From: Flavobacteriales bacterium
GTDB taxonomy: Bacteria; Bacteroidota; Bacteroidia; Flavobacteriales; Flavobacteriaceae
Reading direction: 5' to 3'
NCBI GenBank assembly: GCA_017303755.1
Contig: JAFLBS010000011.1
Location: forward strand, 1-64,000
Length of the DNA: 64,000 bases
The notes under the pieces were generated by a model that was given only the letters and a program-made list of their open reading frames with translations, ran no database searches and was not told where the DNA came from. Both the position numbers and the translations under genes were made by a program. Below are positions 20,917-30,163 of this stretch, piece after piece; the first letter of the stretch is position 1, and each line of letters starts with the position of its first letter.

Positions 20917-21627
20917 TCACTCTACTTCCTCATTATCAAAATACCCTTTGCTTTTGACTTTGGTAGAAAAGAAATTCAAGAACAAAATCACAAACGATAA
21001 GAAGAATATCGCCTGAATACTTACCAATACTTTTCCGAATGTAGTCACTGGATAATAATCGCCAAATCCAATTGAATTGGAGCTTACCAAACTAAAATAC
21101 ACTGAGTCAAACCAATGTTCAAACGGTTTGTTCATATTATTACCTAAGGTATACAAAACACCAAATGCTACCACAATTTCTATGTAATTGAAAAACAACA
21201 ACAGCATCGAACGTTTGTACGAACGCGGTCGTGAAAATAAATCAGAGGCAAAAATCAAAGTAGGTATGTACAAAACGGTTTCGATTAGTACATAGATCAT
21301 AATTACAATGATGACAGAATGATCTTGCCAACCATTGATTAAAATCAGAAATGGAAAAAGTACTTTAGCCAAAACATAGAAATCCAAAGCCAAATCTTGG
21401 TATTCGTGACCCATTTTGCAAGCCAAATATTTAATGTAAATTCCAGGGAAAAGAAGTTGTGAAGAAGATAAAATCAATCGTACAATTTTTTCAATTCCGT
21501 TATCGTCTTGATGATCGTTGTTCCAAATGGACCGGATGTTGAGAATTCTTTTCTGTATCGGATTGTACTTGGGTTTGTAAGTTGTTGAAACTTTTCCGAT
21601 TAATAATTTTCTGAGAATGGGTTTCAT
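20917..21627 (-). CDS. Potassium-channel-like ion channel protein
   Basis: A 236-residue membrane protein with a pore loop SSNSIGFGDYYPVTTFG (GFGD at 187-190), the selectivity-filter type of two-pore-segment K+ channels. Hydrophobic spans are visible at about 88-98, 104-125, 141-161 and 198-219, so the pore is carried by the last pair. There is no RCK/TrkA-N domain. Its ATG overlaps the TGA of the upstream methyltransferase-like gene (ATGA), so the two are translationally coupled. Ion selectivity is inferred from the filter only. Confidence 0.82.
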   Translation of the reverse strand: MKPILRKLLIGKVSTTYKPKYNPIQKRILNIRSIWNNDHQDDNGIEKIVRLILSSSQLLFPGIYIKYLACKMGHEYQDLALDFYVLAKVLFPFLILINGWQDHSVIIVIMIYVLIETVLYIPTLIFASDLFSRPRSYKRSMLLLFFNYIEIVVAFGVLYTLGNNMNKPFEHWFDSVYFSLVSSNSIGFGDYYPVTTFGKVLVSIQAIFFLSFVILFLNFFSTKVKSKGYFDNEEVE

Positions 21628-22289
21628 CAGTTGAGTTTTTTTATCGTAAACAGTTCGTTGTGTTCTTCTACTTTTGGATACATTCGTAACGAATAATTTC
21701 CATCAAACTTCTTTTTATAATCTAAATTTCGAATGCGGTCTTTCTGACTAATCACCATGGTATTGAATAAAATGAATCCTTCAGTGTTCAATAAAAAATT
21801 AACTCGATTGATGAAAAAATCCTCAAACAAAAAATTGGGCATTTTAGTATCTTGAAAAATATCAATAATAATCAAGTCGTACTTGTCTTTTGTCTTCAAA
21901 ACAAATTCAAAGGCATCATCAATTATGATTTCTAAATTTTTTATTTCATTCAAACGAAAGTATTTATTAGCAATATCAACAACCTCTTTGTCAATTTCAA
22001 CACCCGTAATTTTACCTTTAAACTTGATTTCATCCACCAAAGTTTTAATCACACTTCCGCCAGCAACACCCAATATCAAAACGTTTTCAAACTTCCGAAT
22101 CCGATCATAGCCAATGTATTTCAATCCTTTTCTTAAAATACGTTGTAAACTGCCATACGAATAATTGGTGTTTTTGGAATCCAGAACCAATTCGCCATTA
22201 TTCCACGTCACTTCTAAAGTAGAACTTATTGAGGAGTTTTTCTTGACAACGTTTATCGGAATGAAGTAACTGAAGAATTTGGCGAGCAT
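21627..22289 (-). CDS. Spermidine-synthase-like SAM-dependent methyltransferase fold protein
   Basis: A 220-residue Rossmann-fold protein related to spermidine synthases. The cofactor loop is LILGVAGGSVIKTL at 71-84, followed by ITGVEIDKEVVDIANKYF and IIIDDAFEFV, then YDLIIIDIFQDTKMP. Short versions of this type, without the full N-terminal beta domain, are usually not proven polyamine enzymes, so methyl or aminopropyl transfer is open. It is coupled to the downstream ion-channel gene by an ATGA overlap and is divergent from the acyltransferase gene. No signal peptide. Confidence 0.75.
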   Translation of the reverse strand: MLAKFFSYFIPINVVKKNSSISSTLEVTWNNGELVLDSKNTNYSYGSLQRILRKGLKYIGYDRIRKFENVLILGVAGGSVIKTLVDEIKFKGKITGVEIDKEVVDIANKYFRLNEIKNLEIIIDDAFEFVLKTKDKYDLIIIDIFQDTKMPNFLFEDFFINRVNFLLNTEGFILFNTMVISQKDRIRNLDYKKKFDGNYSLRMYPKVEEHNELFTIKKLN

Positions 22290-22344
22290 AAATTTATTTT
22301 CTCAAAATGATAGATTAATGCTAAATTTACACAAAATATTTCAG

Positions 22345-22899
22345 ATGAAAAAGCGACTGTATGAATTTATTTTTTTTCGACTAATGGGTTGGAAAATTAT
22401 CGGAAGTTTTGACGAAAAAATCAAAAAATCAATTTTGGCAGTCATGCCGCATACCAGTAATTTTGATTTCTTCATCGGTTTGTTCGTTCGCGGAATTGCC
22501 AATCAAGAAATGAATTTTGTTGGAAAAAAAGAATTGTTCGTTTTTCCGTTTGGTTATTATTTCAAATCAATTGGTGGCGCACCTTTAGACCGAACTGGTG
22601 GTAAAAATTTAGTCGATTCAATCGTTGATATTTTCAATAGTCGTGAAGTATTCCGACTCGGAATTGCTCCAGAAGGCACGCGTAAAAAAGTAACTGAATT
22701 ACGTACAGGCTTTTACTATATCGCACTCAAAGCCAATGTTCCTATCATTCCAGTCGCTTTTGATTACAGTAAAAAGGAAGTCCGAATTGGTGCTCCTTTC
22801 TATGTAACTGGTAATTTTGAAGACGACATGAAAACCTTTCTGCCACATTATAAAGATGCCATTGGAAAAGTACCTGAAAGAAGTTTTACAGTAAATTAA
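22345..22899 (+). CDS. 1-acylglycerol-3-phosphate acyltransferase family protein (PlsC-like)
   Basis: Acyl transfer in phospholipid synthesis is the likely role. With the start at 22345 the protein has 184 residues, with the catalytic H-x4-D motif as HTSNFD (H36, D41) and the substrate-binding EGTR at about 110-113; GGAPLDR lies between them. An upstream in-frame ATG at 22279 would add 22 residues and overlap the divergent methyltransferase gene, so the later ATG (MKKRLYEFIFFRLMGWK, a membrane-proximal helix) is preferred. It is a short, single-domain member; acceptor specificity is not visible. Confidence 0.82.
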   Translation: MKKRLYEFIFFRLMGWKIIGSFDEKIKKSILAVMPHTSNFDFFIGLFVRGIANQEMNFVGKKELFVFPFGYYFKSIGGAPLDRTGGKNLVDSIVDIFNSREVFRLGIAPEGTRKKVTELRTGFYYIALKANVPIIPVAFDYSKKEVRIGAPFYVTGNFEDDMKTFLPHYKDAIGKVPERSFTVN

Positions 22900-22954
22900 A
22901 ACCATATTCTTTCTTTTCTCGTAAATGCTATAAAACTTTAAAATTTTAGTATTT

Positions 22955-23962
22955 ATGAAAAGCAATCTTTTATTTATCGCAATGTGTAGTTTGTCATTAG
23001 TATCATGTAATGACGACGACGAAATGATGCCAACACCAGTAGCATCCGAATTTTCAATTGTAACTGCCAGTAATACTTCGGGCAGAATATCGTATACCGA
23101 TTTATCTCAAAGCTCACCAACTGTAGAAGGATTAACTCATTTTTCTTTTGATGCAGATGGAATTTTTTATGATCCATCCAACGACGGTTTAATTTTAGCT
23201 TCACGCACCAATAATAAATTGGAGTTTTATAATGGAATCAAAAGTGTGATTGCAACCGATGTAACTTCAATTGTTCCAGCATTTTCAAGTACTTCTGATT
23301 TCAATAATCCAAGAGAAATTGCAGTTATGGGTGATAAAGTTGTGGTTACTCAAGATCAAAATGCAGCCAATGGAAATACCAATAAATTAGTTGTGTATCA
23401 AAAAACATCAACAGGTTTTACTTTATTGAATTCGTACACTGTCAATTTTAAAACTTGGGGAATCTTTTTAGATGGAACTACATTGTATGCCGTAGCTGAT
23501 TTAACAGGTGATTTGGTTTCATTCAATAACTTTTTTGCCAATGCGAGTGGAGCAATAACTCCAACCAAAAGAGTGACTATAGAAGGTTTAGTAAGAACTC
23601 ACGGAATCGTTCATTCAGCAGCAGATAATAGAATGGTTTTAACCGACGTAGGAAGTGCTACTTCCGATAGTGATGGTGGTTTAATTGTAATCAACAATTT
23701 TGCGTCAGTTTATAATTCGGTTGCTAATGGCGGAACGTTGTCATTATCCAATCAAGTACGAGTATATGGTCCGAATTCAACAATGGGAAATCCAGTTGAT
23801 GTTGCCTACGATGATGTAACTGAACGTATCTACGTAGCAGAACGATTGAATGCGGGCGGACGTTTATTAACGTTCACTTTACCAACATCCAATGGTGATG
23901 CCACTCCAATAGAAGCAAGAGCAGAAGCAGGAATCGCAAGTGTATTCCTAGTGAGAAGATAG
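22955..23962 (+). CDS. Lipoprotein of unknown function, propeller-like
   Basis: A 335-residue predicted lipoprotein. The signal peptide ends in the lipobox LVSC with Cys18, followed by an acidic NDDDE stretch; in Bacteroidota such acidic residues often favour surface export of lipoproteins. The rest has recurring segments such as FDADGIFYDPSNDGLILAS, NNPREIAVMGDKVVVTQD and GNPVDVAYDDVTERIYVAE, spaced like blades of an NHL or lactonase-type beta-propeller. No catalytic motif was recognised. The gene is alone between the acyltransferase and a strong terminator, so it is a single unit. Confidence 0.75.
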   Translation: MKSNLLFIAMCSLSLVSCNDDDEMMPTPVASEFSIVTASNTSGRISYTDLSQSSPTVEGLTHFSFDADGIFYDPSNDGLILASRTNNKLEFYNGIKSVIATDVTSIVPAFSSTSDFNNPREIAVMGDKVVVTQDQNAANGNTNKLVVYQKTSTGFTLLNSYTVNFKTWGIFLDGTTLYAVADLTGDLVSFNNFFANASGAITPTKRVTIEGLVRTHGIVHSAADNRMVLTDVGSATSDSDGGLIVINNFASVYNSVANGGTLSLSNQVRVYGPNSTMGNPVDVAYDDVTERIYVAERLNAGGRLLTFTLPTSNGDATPIEARAEAGIASVFLVRR

Positions 23963-23988
23963 AGTTTTATTGTTTTTTGTTTTGTTTT

Positions 23989-24027
23989 GCCTTCAATGAC
24001 TTATTTGTTATTGAAGGCATTTTTTTT
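23989..24027 (+). terminator. Intrinsic terminator after the lipoprotein gene
   Basis: A 10-bp perfect stem (TGCCTTCAAT at 23989-23998, ATTGAAGGCA at 24010-24019) with an 11-nt loop is followed by eight T. It lies 26 nt after the stop codon. Confidence 0.88.
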
Positions 24028-24058
24028 GGTTCAAAATAATTCAAGTTGATTACATTTG
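24026..24058 (+). promoter_or_regulatory. Predicted promoter of the M14 peptidase gene
   Basis: TTG at 24026-24028 and TACATTTG at 24051-24058 are 22 nt apart, fitting the Bacteroidota primary sigma pattern. The ATG is at 24073, so the leader would be only about 8-10 nt. The -33 box overlaps the end of the T run of the preceding terminator. Confidence 0.55.
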
Positions 24059-24072
24059 TATAAACTTATGCT

Positions 24073-25212
24073 ATGGATTACTTCGAATTACACAAACGTT
24101 ACAAGGCAAATTCTCTTTTTGGACGTTATATCACTCTCAATGATGTTGAACCTTTGTTGGCCAATTTGTCAACCCAAATTATTGGTGAGTCTGTTTTGGG
24201 TAAACCAATATATAAGTATACAGTTGGAACTGGAAAACGACGCATTTTTATGTGGTCACAAATGCACGGAAACGAAAGTACTACTACCAAAGCGCTGTTC
24301 GACTTTTTTAATCTAATTCATTCGGATGATGAACTAGGAGTGAAGATACTGTCTGAATTTACTTTTTGCTTTCTACCAATGGTGAATCCTGATGGCGCCG
24401 AATTATACACGCGTGAAAATGCTAATAAAATCGATTTAAATCGTGATTCAGTCAATTTGTCACAACCCGAAAGTCAATTACTTCGTCAAACATTTAACGA
24501 TTTCCAACCCGATTTTTGTTACAACCTTCATGATCAACGCACTATTTATGGAGCGGGTGATAACGGAAATGTCGCAACGGTTTCTTTTTTAGCGCCTTCT
24601 TATAATGAACAACGCGAAATCAATGAGGTTCGTTCAAAAGCAATGAACGTTATTGTGGCAATGAATGAAGAACTACAAAAGCACATTCCGAATCAAGTAG
24701 GTCGTTTTGACGATGGATTCAACCTAAATTGTGTTGGCGATAGTTTTACTTATTTTAATGTCCCTACAATTTTGTTTGAAGCCGGACATTTTGAAAATGA
24801 TTACCACCGCGAATTCACTCGAAAAATGATTTTCATAGCACTTATTTCGGGTTTGAAACATATTTACGAAAACGATATAGTTAATAACAAAAATGAAATT
24901 TATTTGCTAATTCCTCAAAATAATACGGTTTTTTATGATTTTATTTATAAAAATGTCAAAATAAATTATGATGGTAAAAAAATAATTACGAATTTTGCTG
25001 CACAATACAAAGAAGAATTGATTGATGGAACCATTCAATTTAATGCTTACATAGCAGAAATTGGAGATTTAAAAGGGAAATTTGGTCATTATCAGTACAA
25101 TGCACATAAAATGATGTATTCAGATGATAACGACTCAATTCCGAAAATTGATCAAAAAGCTGATTTTTGTTTAGGAAATGACATTAAAATTGTTAATGGT
25201 TTAAAAAAGTAA
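24073..25212 (+). CDS. M14 family zinc carboxypeptidase-like protein
   Basis: A 379-residue metallopeptidase of the M14 fold. Zinc ligands are visible: H65 and E68 in SQMHGNEST and H153 in YNLHDQRT; E236 in TILFEAGHF is the probable catalytic glutamate. NPDGAELYTRENANKIDLNRD is the usual substrate-loop region. There is no signal peptide, so it should act in the cytoplasm, perhaps on cell-wall-derived or other short peptides. The C-terminal 110 residues are a separate extension of unknown role. It precedes an Lrp-type regulator gene on the same strand, a possible regulator by position only. Confidence 0.82.
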   Translation: MDYFELHKRYKANSLFGRYITLNDVEPLLANLSTQIIGESVLGKPIYKYTVGTGKRRIFMWSQMHGNESTTTKALFDFFNLIHSDDELGVKILSEFTFCFLPMVNPDGAELYTRENANKIDLNRDSVNLSQPESQLLRQTFNDFQPDFCYNLHDQRTIYGAGDNGNVATVSFLAPSYNEQREINEVRSKAMNVIVAMNEELQKHIPNQVGRFDDGFNLNCVGDSFTYFNVPTILFEAGHFENDYHREFTRKMIFIALISGLKHIYENDIVNNKNEIYLLIPQNNTVFYDFIYKNVKINYDGKKIITNFAAQYKEELIDGTIQFNAYIAEIGDLKGKFGHYQYNAHKMMYSDDNDSIPKIDQKADFCLGNDIKIVNGLKK

Positions 25213-25287
25213 CATCTTTTCTTGTTTTTTATTAAATAAAATGTATAATTTGTATTCCATAAGTATAATTAATAAAATAAAGTAGTT

Positions 25288-25767
25288 ATGAGTAAGTTTC
25301 GTTTAGATGAAGTAGATCACCAAATCCTTGACATGTTGATTGACAACACAAGAGTTCCATTTACCGATATCGCTAAAAAATTATTAATTTCAGCTGGAAC
25401 TGTTCACGTGAGAGTTAAAAAAATGGAAGATGCCGGAATCATTATGGGTTCGTCATTAACCTTAGACTATGAAAAATTAGGCTATTCGTTTATCGCTTAT
25501 GTTGGAGTTTTCTTGAATAACACTTCTCAAACTAAATTTGTTTTAGAACGAATTAATGAAATTCCTTTCGTAACAGTTGCTCATGTAACTACAGGGAAAT
25601 TTAATATTTTCTGTAAGATTCGTGCCAAAGATACCAAACACGCTAAAGATGTAATTTTTATGATTGACGATATCGAAGGCGTTTACCGTACTGAAACCAT
25701 GATTTCACTTGAGGAAAGCATTAACGACAAAAAACGTTTGATGCACACTATTTTCAAAGACATTTAA
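25288..25767 (+). CDS. Lrp/AsnC family transcriptional regulator
   Basis: A 159-residue regulator with an N-terminal winged helix (LDEVDHQILDMLIDNTRVPFTDIAKKL, recognition part SAGTVHVRVKKMEDAG) and a C-terminal RAM ligand-binding domain (VGVFLNN, FVTVAHVTTGKFNIFCKIRA). Such proteins usually sense amino acids and act as octamers. The leader contains TTG (25222) and TATAATTTG (25244-25252) with 19-nt spacing, a near match to the promoter consensus. A strong terminator follows. The targets are not visible from sequence. Confidence 0.92.
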   Translation: MSKFRLDEVDHQILDMLIDNTRVPFTDIAKKLLISAGTVHVRVKKMEDAGIIMGSSLTLDYEKLGYSFIAYVGVFLNNTSQTKFVLERINEIPFVTVAHVTTGKFNIFCKIRAKDTKHAKDVIFMIDDIEGVYRTETMISLEESINDKKRLMHTIFKDI

Positions 25768-25795
25768 TTTTCTGATTCAGAAATGTAAATATTTT

Positions 25796-25826
25796 AAAAC
25801 CTCAAGTTTTCGCTTGAGGTTTTTTT
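25796..25826 (+). terminator. Intrinsic terminator after the lrp-like gene
   Basis: A 9-bp stem (AACCTCAAG at 25798-25806, CTTGAGGTT at 25813-25821) with a 6-nt loop TTTTCG runs into a T tract ending at 25826. Confidence 0.88.
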
Positions 25827-25860
25827 GTATCTTAATGCCACTTATAATTCATTTCAAAAA

Positions 25861-26580
25861 ATGCTTAAAAAAGGAATTCTGTTAGTTTTAGTAATTGGCT
25901 CGTTTTTATTCTTTCAATTTTCAAAGAATAATGAAGACGACTTTATTACTTTCACTTCCAATCCGAAAACACAATCTCTTCAGTTGTATTGGAAAGATAA
26001 CACTCAAAAACTTTTTGGAAGTATTCAGAATTTGAATCACTATTTGATAAACAATAATAAAGAAGTTCTTTTTATTATGAATGGCGGAATGTATAAAAAA
26101 GACCAATCGCCTCAAGGACTTTTCATTCAAAATGCAATTACAAAATCGCCATTAGATACTTCAAATGCTAATGGGAATTTTTATTTGAAACCTAACGGAG
26201 TTTTTTATCTTACTGCTTCAAAAGAAGCGTTTGTTGTGAAAACAGAAGATTTTAAAAGCTCGAAAGATATTGAATTTGCTACTCAATCAGGACCAATGTT
26301 ACTGATTGATGGGAAAATTCACAATGCTTTTAACAAAAATTCAACCAATCTCAATATTCGAAATGGTGTTGGTATTTTGCCCAACAATAAAGTGCTTTTT
26401 GCACTATCAAAGAAAGAAGTCAATTTGTATGAGTTTGCCGAATTTTTTAAAAATAAAGGTTGTAAAAACGCATTATACCTCGACGGTTTCGTTTCTCGTG
26501 CCTATTGTCCAAGCGAAAAATGGTTACAAACCGACGGTAATTTCGGTGTTATGATTGCTATCACTAAAGACAAAAAATAA
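25861..26580 (+). CDS. Phosphodiester glycosidase family (NAGPA/DUF2233) protein
   Basis: A 239-residue secreted or membrane-anchored protein. An N-terminal hydrophobic segment (KGILLVLVIGSFLFFQF) is a signal anchor or uncleaved signal. The core has MNGGMYKKDQSPQGLFIQNG-like sequence, FATQSGPMLLIDG, NIRNGVGI and ALYLDGFVSRAY, typical of the family that includes the enzyme uncovering mannose-6-phosphate; bacterial members are thought to cleave glycosidic phosphodiesters in envelope polymers. The ATG at 25861 is preferred over a TTG at 25825 that falls in the preceding terminator. PEP carboxylase starts 2 nt after its stop. Confidence 0.8.
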   Translation: MLKKGILLVLVIGSFLFFQFSKNNEDDFITFTSNPKTQSLQLYWKDNTQKLFGSIQNLNHYLINNNKEVLFIMNGGMYKKDQSPQGLFIQNAITKSPLDTSNANGNFYLKPNGVFYLTASKEAFVVKTEDFKSSKDIEFATQSGPMLLIDGKIHNAFNKNSTNLNIRNGVGILPNNKVLFALSKKEVNLYEFAEFFKNKGCKNALYLDGFVSRAYCPSEKWLQTDGNFGVMIAITKDKK

Positions 26581-26582
26581 TT

Positions 26583-29150
26583 ATGTATACTCTTCCTAAA
26601 ATAGAACGTTTCAATCAGAATGTATTGTCAAAATACCACATTTACAATAGTGTATTCATCACTTTGCCTTTTGATGCGATTGATAACACCGGAGTTTTAT
26701 TACCACTTTTCAGTGAAGTATGTGACAACGGATTTAAAAATAATTTAACTCCAATTGAAATTGTAAATTCATTTGCCACTAAATATTTGGACAATGCTTC
26801 CGAAGAAGAAAAAATCAATTTATTGTTCCGATTTATTCAATATGTGGAGCGCCAAATTGTGCTTTTTGATGCTATTGAAGATGCCGCTTTTCCTGTGGTG
26901 AATAATATGGAAGGAAAAGGTTCACTGCGTGATAGTCGAGAACGTGCTGACACCAAAGAACTCAAACAAGAAATGATTGCTTTTCTCAATGAGTTCAATG
27001 TACGGACAGTTTTGACTGCGCATCCAACGCAATTTTATCCGGGTTCAGTACTCGGAATCATAACTGATTTGACTGATGCTGTTCGTGAAAACGACCTAAC
27101 CAAAATCAAACAACTTCTGGCTCAACTCGGAAAAACGCCATTCATCAAAAAAGAAAAACCAACACCTTATGATGAAGCCGTAAGTTTGATTTGGTATCTT
27201 GAAAATGTGTTTTACCAAACTACTGGAGAAATGCTTCAGTACATTCAAAAGAATATTTTTAAAAATCAGCCGATTTCCAATCCGATTATCAATCTAGGGT
27301 TTTGGCCTGGTGGCGATCGCGATGGAAATCCGTTTGTGACAACCGAAATTACACTAAAAGTAGCCGATCGTTTGCGAACTTCCATCTTAAAATGTTATTA
27401 CAGCGATATTCGAAAACTCAAACGCAAATTGACCTTTTCCGGAATCGATACTATTCTTTCGGAATTGGAATATAAAGTCTATCGTTCGGTTTTCTATTCG
27501 ACAGGTGAAATTTATATCACATTGCCCGAATTGAAATCCAAATTGCTAGAAATACAACGTATTTGCATCGAGAAACATCAATCACTTTACTTAGATGAAA
27601 TCAATGATTTGATTAATAAAGTTAATGTTTTTGGTTTGCATTTTGCATCGTTAGACATTCGGCAGAACAGTAAAATTCACAATCAAGTCATTCAAAATAT
27701 CATTCAGAATGTACCCAACAATTCAGTAGATTATTTTTCACTTTCTGAAGAAAAGAAAATGGAGTTCATTTCAATAATTTCACACAATTTACCTGAAGTT
27801 GTTCACGAAGATGAGTTAACGCAACAAACCTTAGATTCAATTCGTGCAATGAAGAAAATTCAGGAAAATAATGGTGAGTTAGGAGCTAATCGCTACATCA
27901 TTTCGAATAACGAAAATGCACTCAATGTAATCGAAACATTGGCTTTATTCAGAATTTGTAATTGGGAAAATCCAACAGTTGATATTGTTCCACTTTTTGA
28001 ATCGATTGACGATTTGCATCGAGCGGATGTGATAATGGAGCAATTGTATACCAACTCATTTTATGGACAACATTTGAAAAATAGAGGAAACAAGCAAACC
28101 ATCATGCTGGGTTTTTCTGACGGAACCAAAGATGGTGGTTATTTAATGGCGAATTGGGGAATATACAAAGCCAAAGAAACGATTACGGCTATTTCTAGAA
28201 AATACGGAATTAAAGTTGTTTTCTTTGATGGTCGTGGTGGACCACCAGCGCGTGGCGGAGGAAAAACACATAAGTTTTATGCGTCGTTGGGTTCGACCAT
28301 CGAAAATCAAGAAATTCAATTGACAGTTCAAGGTCAAACCATCAGTTCTAATTTTGGTACAACCGATTCGTGTCGTTATAATTTAGAAAATTTATTGAGC
28401 GCCGGAATTGCCAATCAGGTGTTCAATAAAAATGAAATTAATCTTTCGGATGCTGATAAAAATATAATTGATGAATTGTCATCTATCGGTTTCCAAAAAT
28501 ATTTAAGTTTTAAAAATCATCCGAAGTTCATTCCGTATTTAGAGCAAATGAGTACACTCAATTATTATTCTAAAACGAATATCGGAAGTAGACCATCCAA
28601 ACGAAAAGCAGCTGAGAATTTGGATTTTGCCGATTTACGTGCGATTCCGTTTGTAGGTTCGTGGAGTCAGATGAAGCAAAACGTTCCCGGATTTTTTGGC
28701 GTAGGTTCGGCCTTAAAACATTTTGAAGAAACCCAGCGTTGGAATCAAGTGCAAGCCTTATTTGATTCGTCTTTGTTTTTCAGAACTTTATTGGAAAACA
28801 GTATGATGTCATTAGCCAAATCATTTTTTCCGTTGACGTATTACATGAAAAACGACGAAGAGTTTGGTGATTTCTGGCAGATTATTTACGATGAATTTTT
28901 AGAAACCAAACGATTACTTTTGAAAATTGCAGGTCATACCGAATTGATGGAAAACTATCCTGATGGGAAAGCTTCAATAGTAATGAGAGAAAATATAGTG
29001 TTGCCTTTATTGACGATTCAACAATACGCCTTAATGAAAATAAACGAAATCAAAAAGGGTAGAAGCGATGCTGAATTACTTTCAGTGTATGAAAAGTTGG
29101 TAACGCGTTCGTTATTTGGAAACACCAATGCAAGTAGAAATTCGGCTTAA
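26583..29150 (+). CDS. ppc: Phosphoenolpyruvate carboxylase
   Basis: Anaplerotic enzyme that makes oxaloacetate from PEP and bicarbonate. The 855-residue protein has the catalytic motifs in order: TAHPTQFYPGS near 145 (catalytic His), GFWPGGDRDGNPF near 240, GFSDGTKDGGYL near 511, and the glycine-rich FFDGRGGPPARGGG near 547, plus a C-terminal half with FVGSWSQMKQNVPGFFGVG. The end is SLFGNTNASRNSA, so the usual C-terminal NTG tail is changed to NSA. It is tightly placed between the glycosidase-like gene and two small genes, which looks like one transcript. Confidence 0.95.
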   Translation: MYTLPKIERFNQNVLSKYHIYNSVFITLPFDAIDNTGVLLPLFSEVCDNGFKNNLTPIEIVNSFATKYLDNASEEEKINLLFRFIQYVERQIVLFDAIEDAAFPVVNNMEGKGSLRDSRERADTKELKQEMIAFLNEFNVRTVLTAHPTQFYPGSVLGIITDLTDAVRENDLTKIKQLLAQLGKTPFIKKEKPTPYDEAVSLIWYLENVFYQTTGEMLQYIQKNIFKNQPISNPIINLGFWPGGDRDGNPFVTTEITLKVADRLRTSILKCYYSDIRKLKRKLTFSGIDTILSELEYKVYRSVFYSTGEIYITLPELKSKLLEIQRICIEKHQSLYLDEINDLINKVNVFGLHFASLDIRQNSKIHNQVIQNIIQNVPNNSVDYFSLSEEKKMEFISIISHNLPEVVHEDELTQQTLDSIRAMKKIQENNGELGANRYIISNNENALNVIETLALFRICNWENPTVDIVPLFESIDDLHRADVIMEQLYTNSFYGQHLKNRGNKQTIMLGFSDGTKDGGYLMANWGIYKAKETITAISRKYGIKVVFFDGRGGPPARGGGKTHKFYASLGSTIENQEIQLTVQGQTISSNFGTTDSCRYNLENLLSAGIANQVFNKNEINLSDADKNIIDELSSIGFQKYLSFKNHPKFIPYLEQMSTLNYYSKTNIGSRPSKRKAAENLDFADLRAIPFVGSWSQMKQNVPGFFGVGSALKHFEETQRWNQVQALFDSSLFFRTLLENSMMSLAKSFFPLTYYMKNDEEFGDFWQIIYDEFLETKRLLLKIAGHTELMENYPDGKASIVMRENIVLPLLTIQQYALMKINEIKKGRSDAELLSVYEKLVTRSLFGNTNASRNSA

Positions 29151-29160
29151 TATATAGTTT

Positions 29161-30159
29161 ATGAAATTTTTAATATTATTTTTAGGTTGTATTATAGTTT
29201 CTTGTCAAAATATAAAAAGTGAAGATACTTTTAGTAAAACCAAATTGATTCCTTCTAAAATAGATAGTTTAAAATCTCGTTTTGAAGTCGAGAATCTAAT
29301 TCGTAATTGTGATATAAATTATAAAAAGTTTGAACTTAAAAGAATTGAAGAATTAGATAGAGACTATGAAAGAGATAGTCTAACAAAATTGTTAGCGAAA
29401 AAATTGAAAGTCAATTCTTCTTTTTTTAAAGCAGATTTTGATAACAATGGATTAACAGATTTGTTGGTTATTGGAGATAATAAAAAGTGTTATTACGGTT
29501 TTGAAAATAAATCATGTGATTTTAATTCTCTTGTTCTAATGAATTTTAAAGGAGGAAATTATAAAATTTCAAATGTTGAAAGAACATCTTTTAATTATTC
29601 TTTTGTGCCAAAAATAGAGTACATAAATAACAATGTAGTTTTAGTTATTTACAATCCAAAGTCTGAATATAGAGGTCATGTATATGAAAAAGAACGAATA
29701 GACACATTAACTTATAAATTTGATACTTTTATAGAATTAGCAAATAATCACAAGCAAGCAAATATTGAAAAAATAGAATATTCAACATCACCTTGCTTTG
29801 GAACTTGTCCAGTGTATACGTTAACAATTGATAATAAAAAAAATGCTGTTTTGTTAGCAAAAGAATATAATTTTTCTGACGAATATAATGATAATGATGA
29901 AGGGTTTTTTAATGGAAAAATTGAGGATGAAAAATACAACGAATTAATTAATATTCTTAATTATATTGATTTTTCAAAGTTAAAAGATGAATACCACGTT
30001 ACAGCTACTTGTCAATCAGGTTGTATGCTTAAAATAACGTATAATAATGGAAAAGTTAAAACAATAGGTGATTATGGTCAAGTAGGAACATATGGTTTGA
30101 AATTGCTTTATCAAAAGATATCAGATTTAAGATTTAATCAAAAGTGGACTAAAAAATAA
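29161..30159 (+). CDS. DUF6438 lipoprotein
   Basis: A 332-residue predicted lipoprotein: signal peptide with lipobox IVSC (Cys15). The C-terminal half (about 200-330) starts with EYSTSPCFGTCPVYTLTID, the signature of DUF6438, a family of unknown function with conserved cysteines (also CQSGCMLKITY further on). The middle contains a NNGLTDLLVIGDN segment resembling an FG-GAP-like calcium loop. It is 10 nt after ppc and 4 nt before the DinB-like gene. Local AT content is higher than in ppc, suggesting a more recently acquired or fast-evolving gene. Confidence 0.8.
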   Translation: MKFLILFLGCIIVSCQNIKSEDTFSKTKLIPSKIDSLKSRFEVENLIRNCDINYKKFELKRIEELDRDYERDSLTKLLAKKLKVNSSFFKADFDNNGLTDLLVIGDNKKCYYGFENKSCDFNSLVLMNFKGGNYKISNVERTSFNYSFVPKIEYINNNVVLVIYNPKSEYRGHVYEKERIDTLTYKFDTFIELANNHKQANIEKIEYSTSPCFGTCPVYTLTIDNKKNAVLLAKEYNFSDEYNDNDEGFFNGKIEDEKYNELINILNYIDFSKLKDEYHVTATCQSGCMLKITYNNGKVKTIGDYGQVGTYGLKLLYQKISDLRFNQKWTKK

Positions 30160-30163
30160 ATAA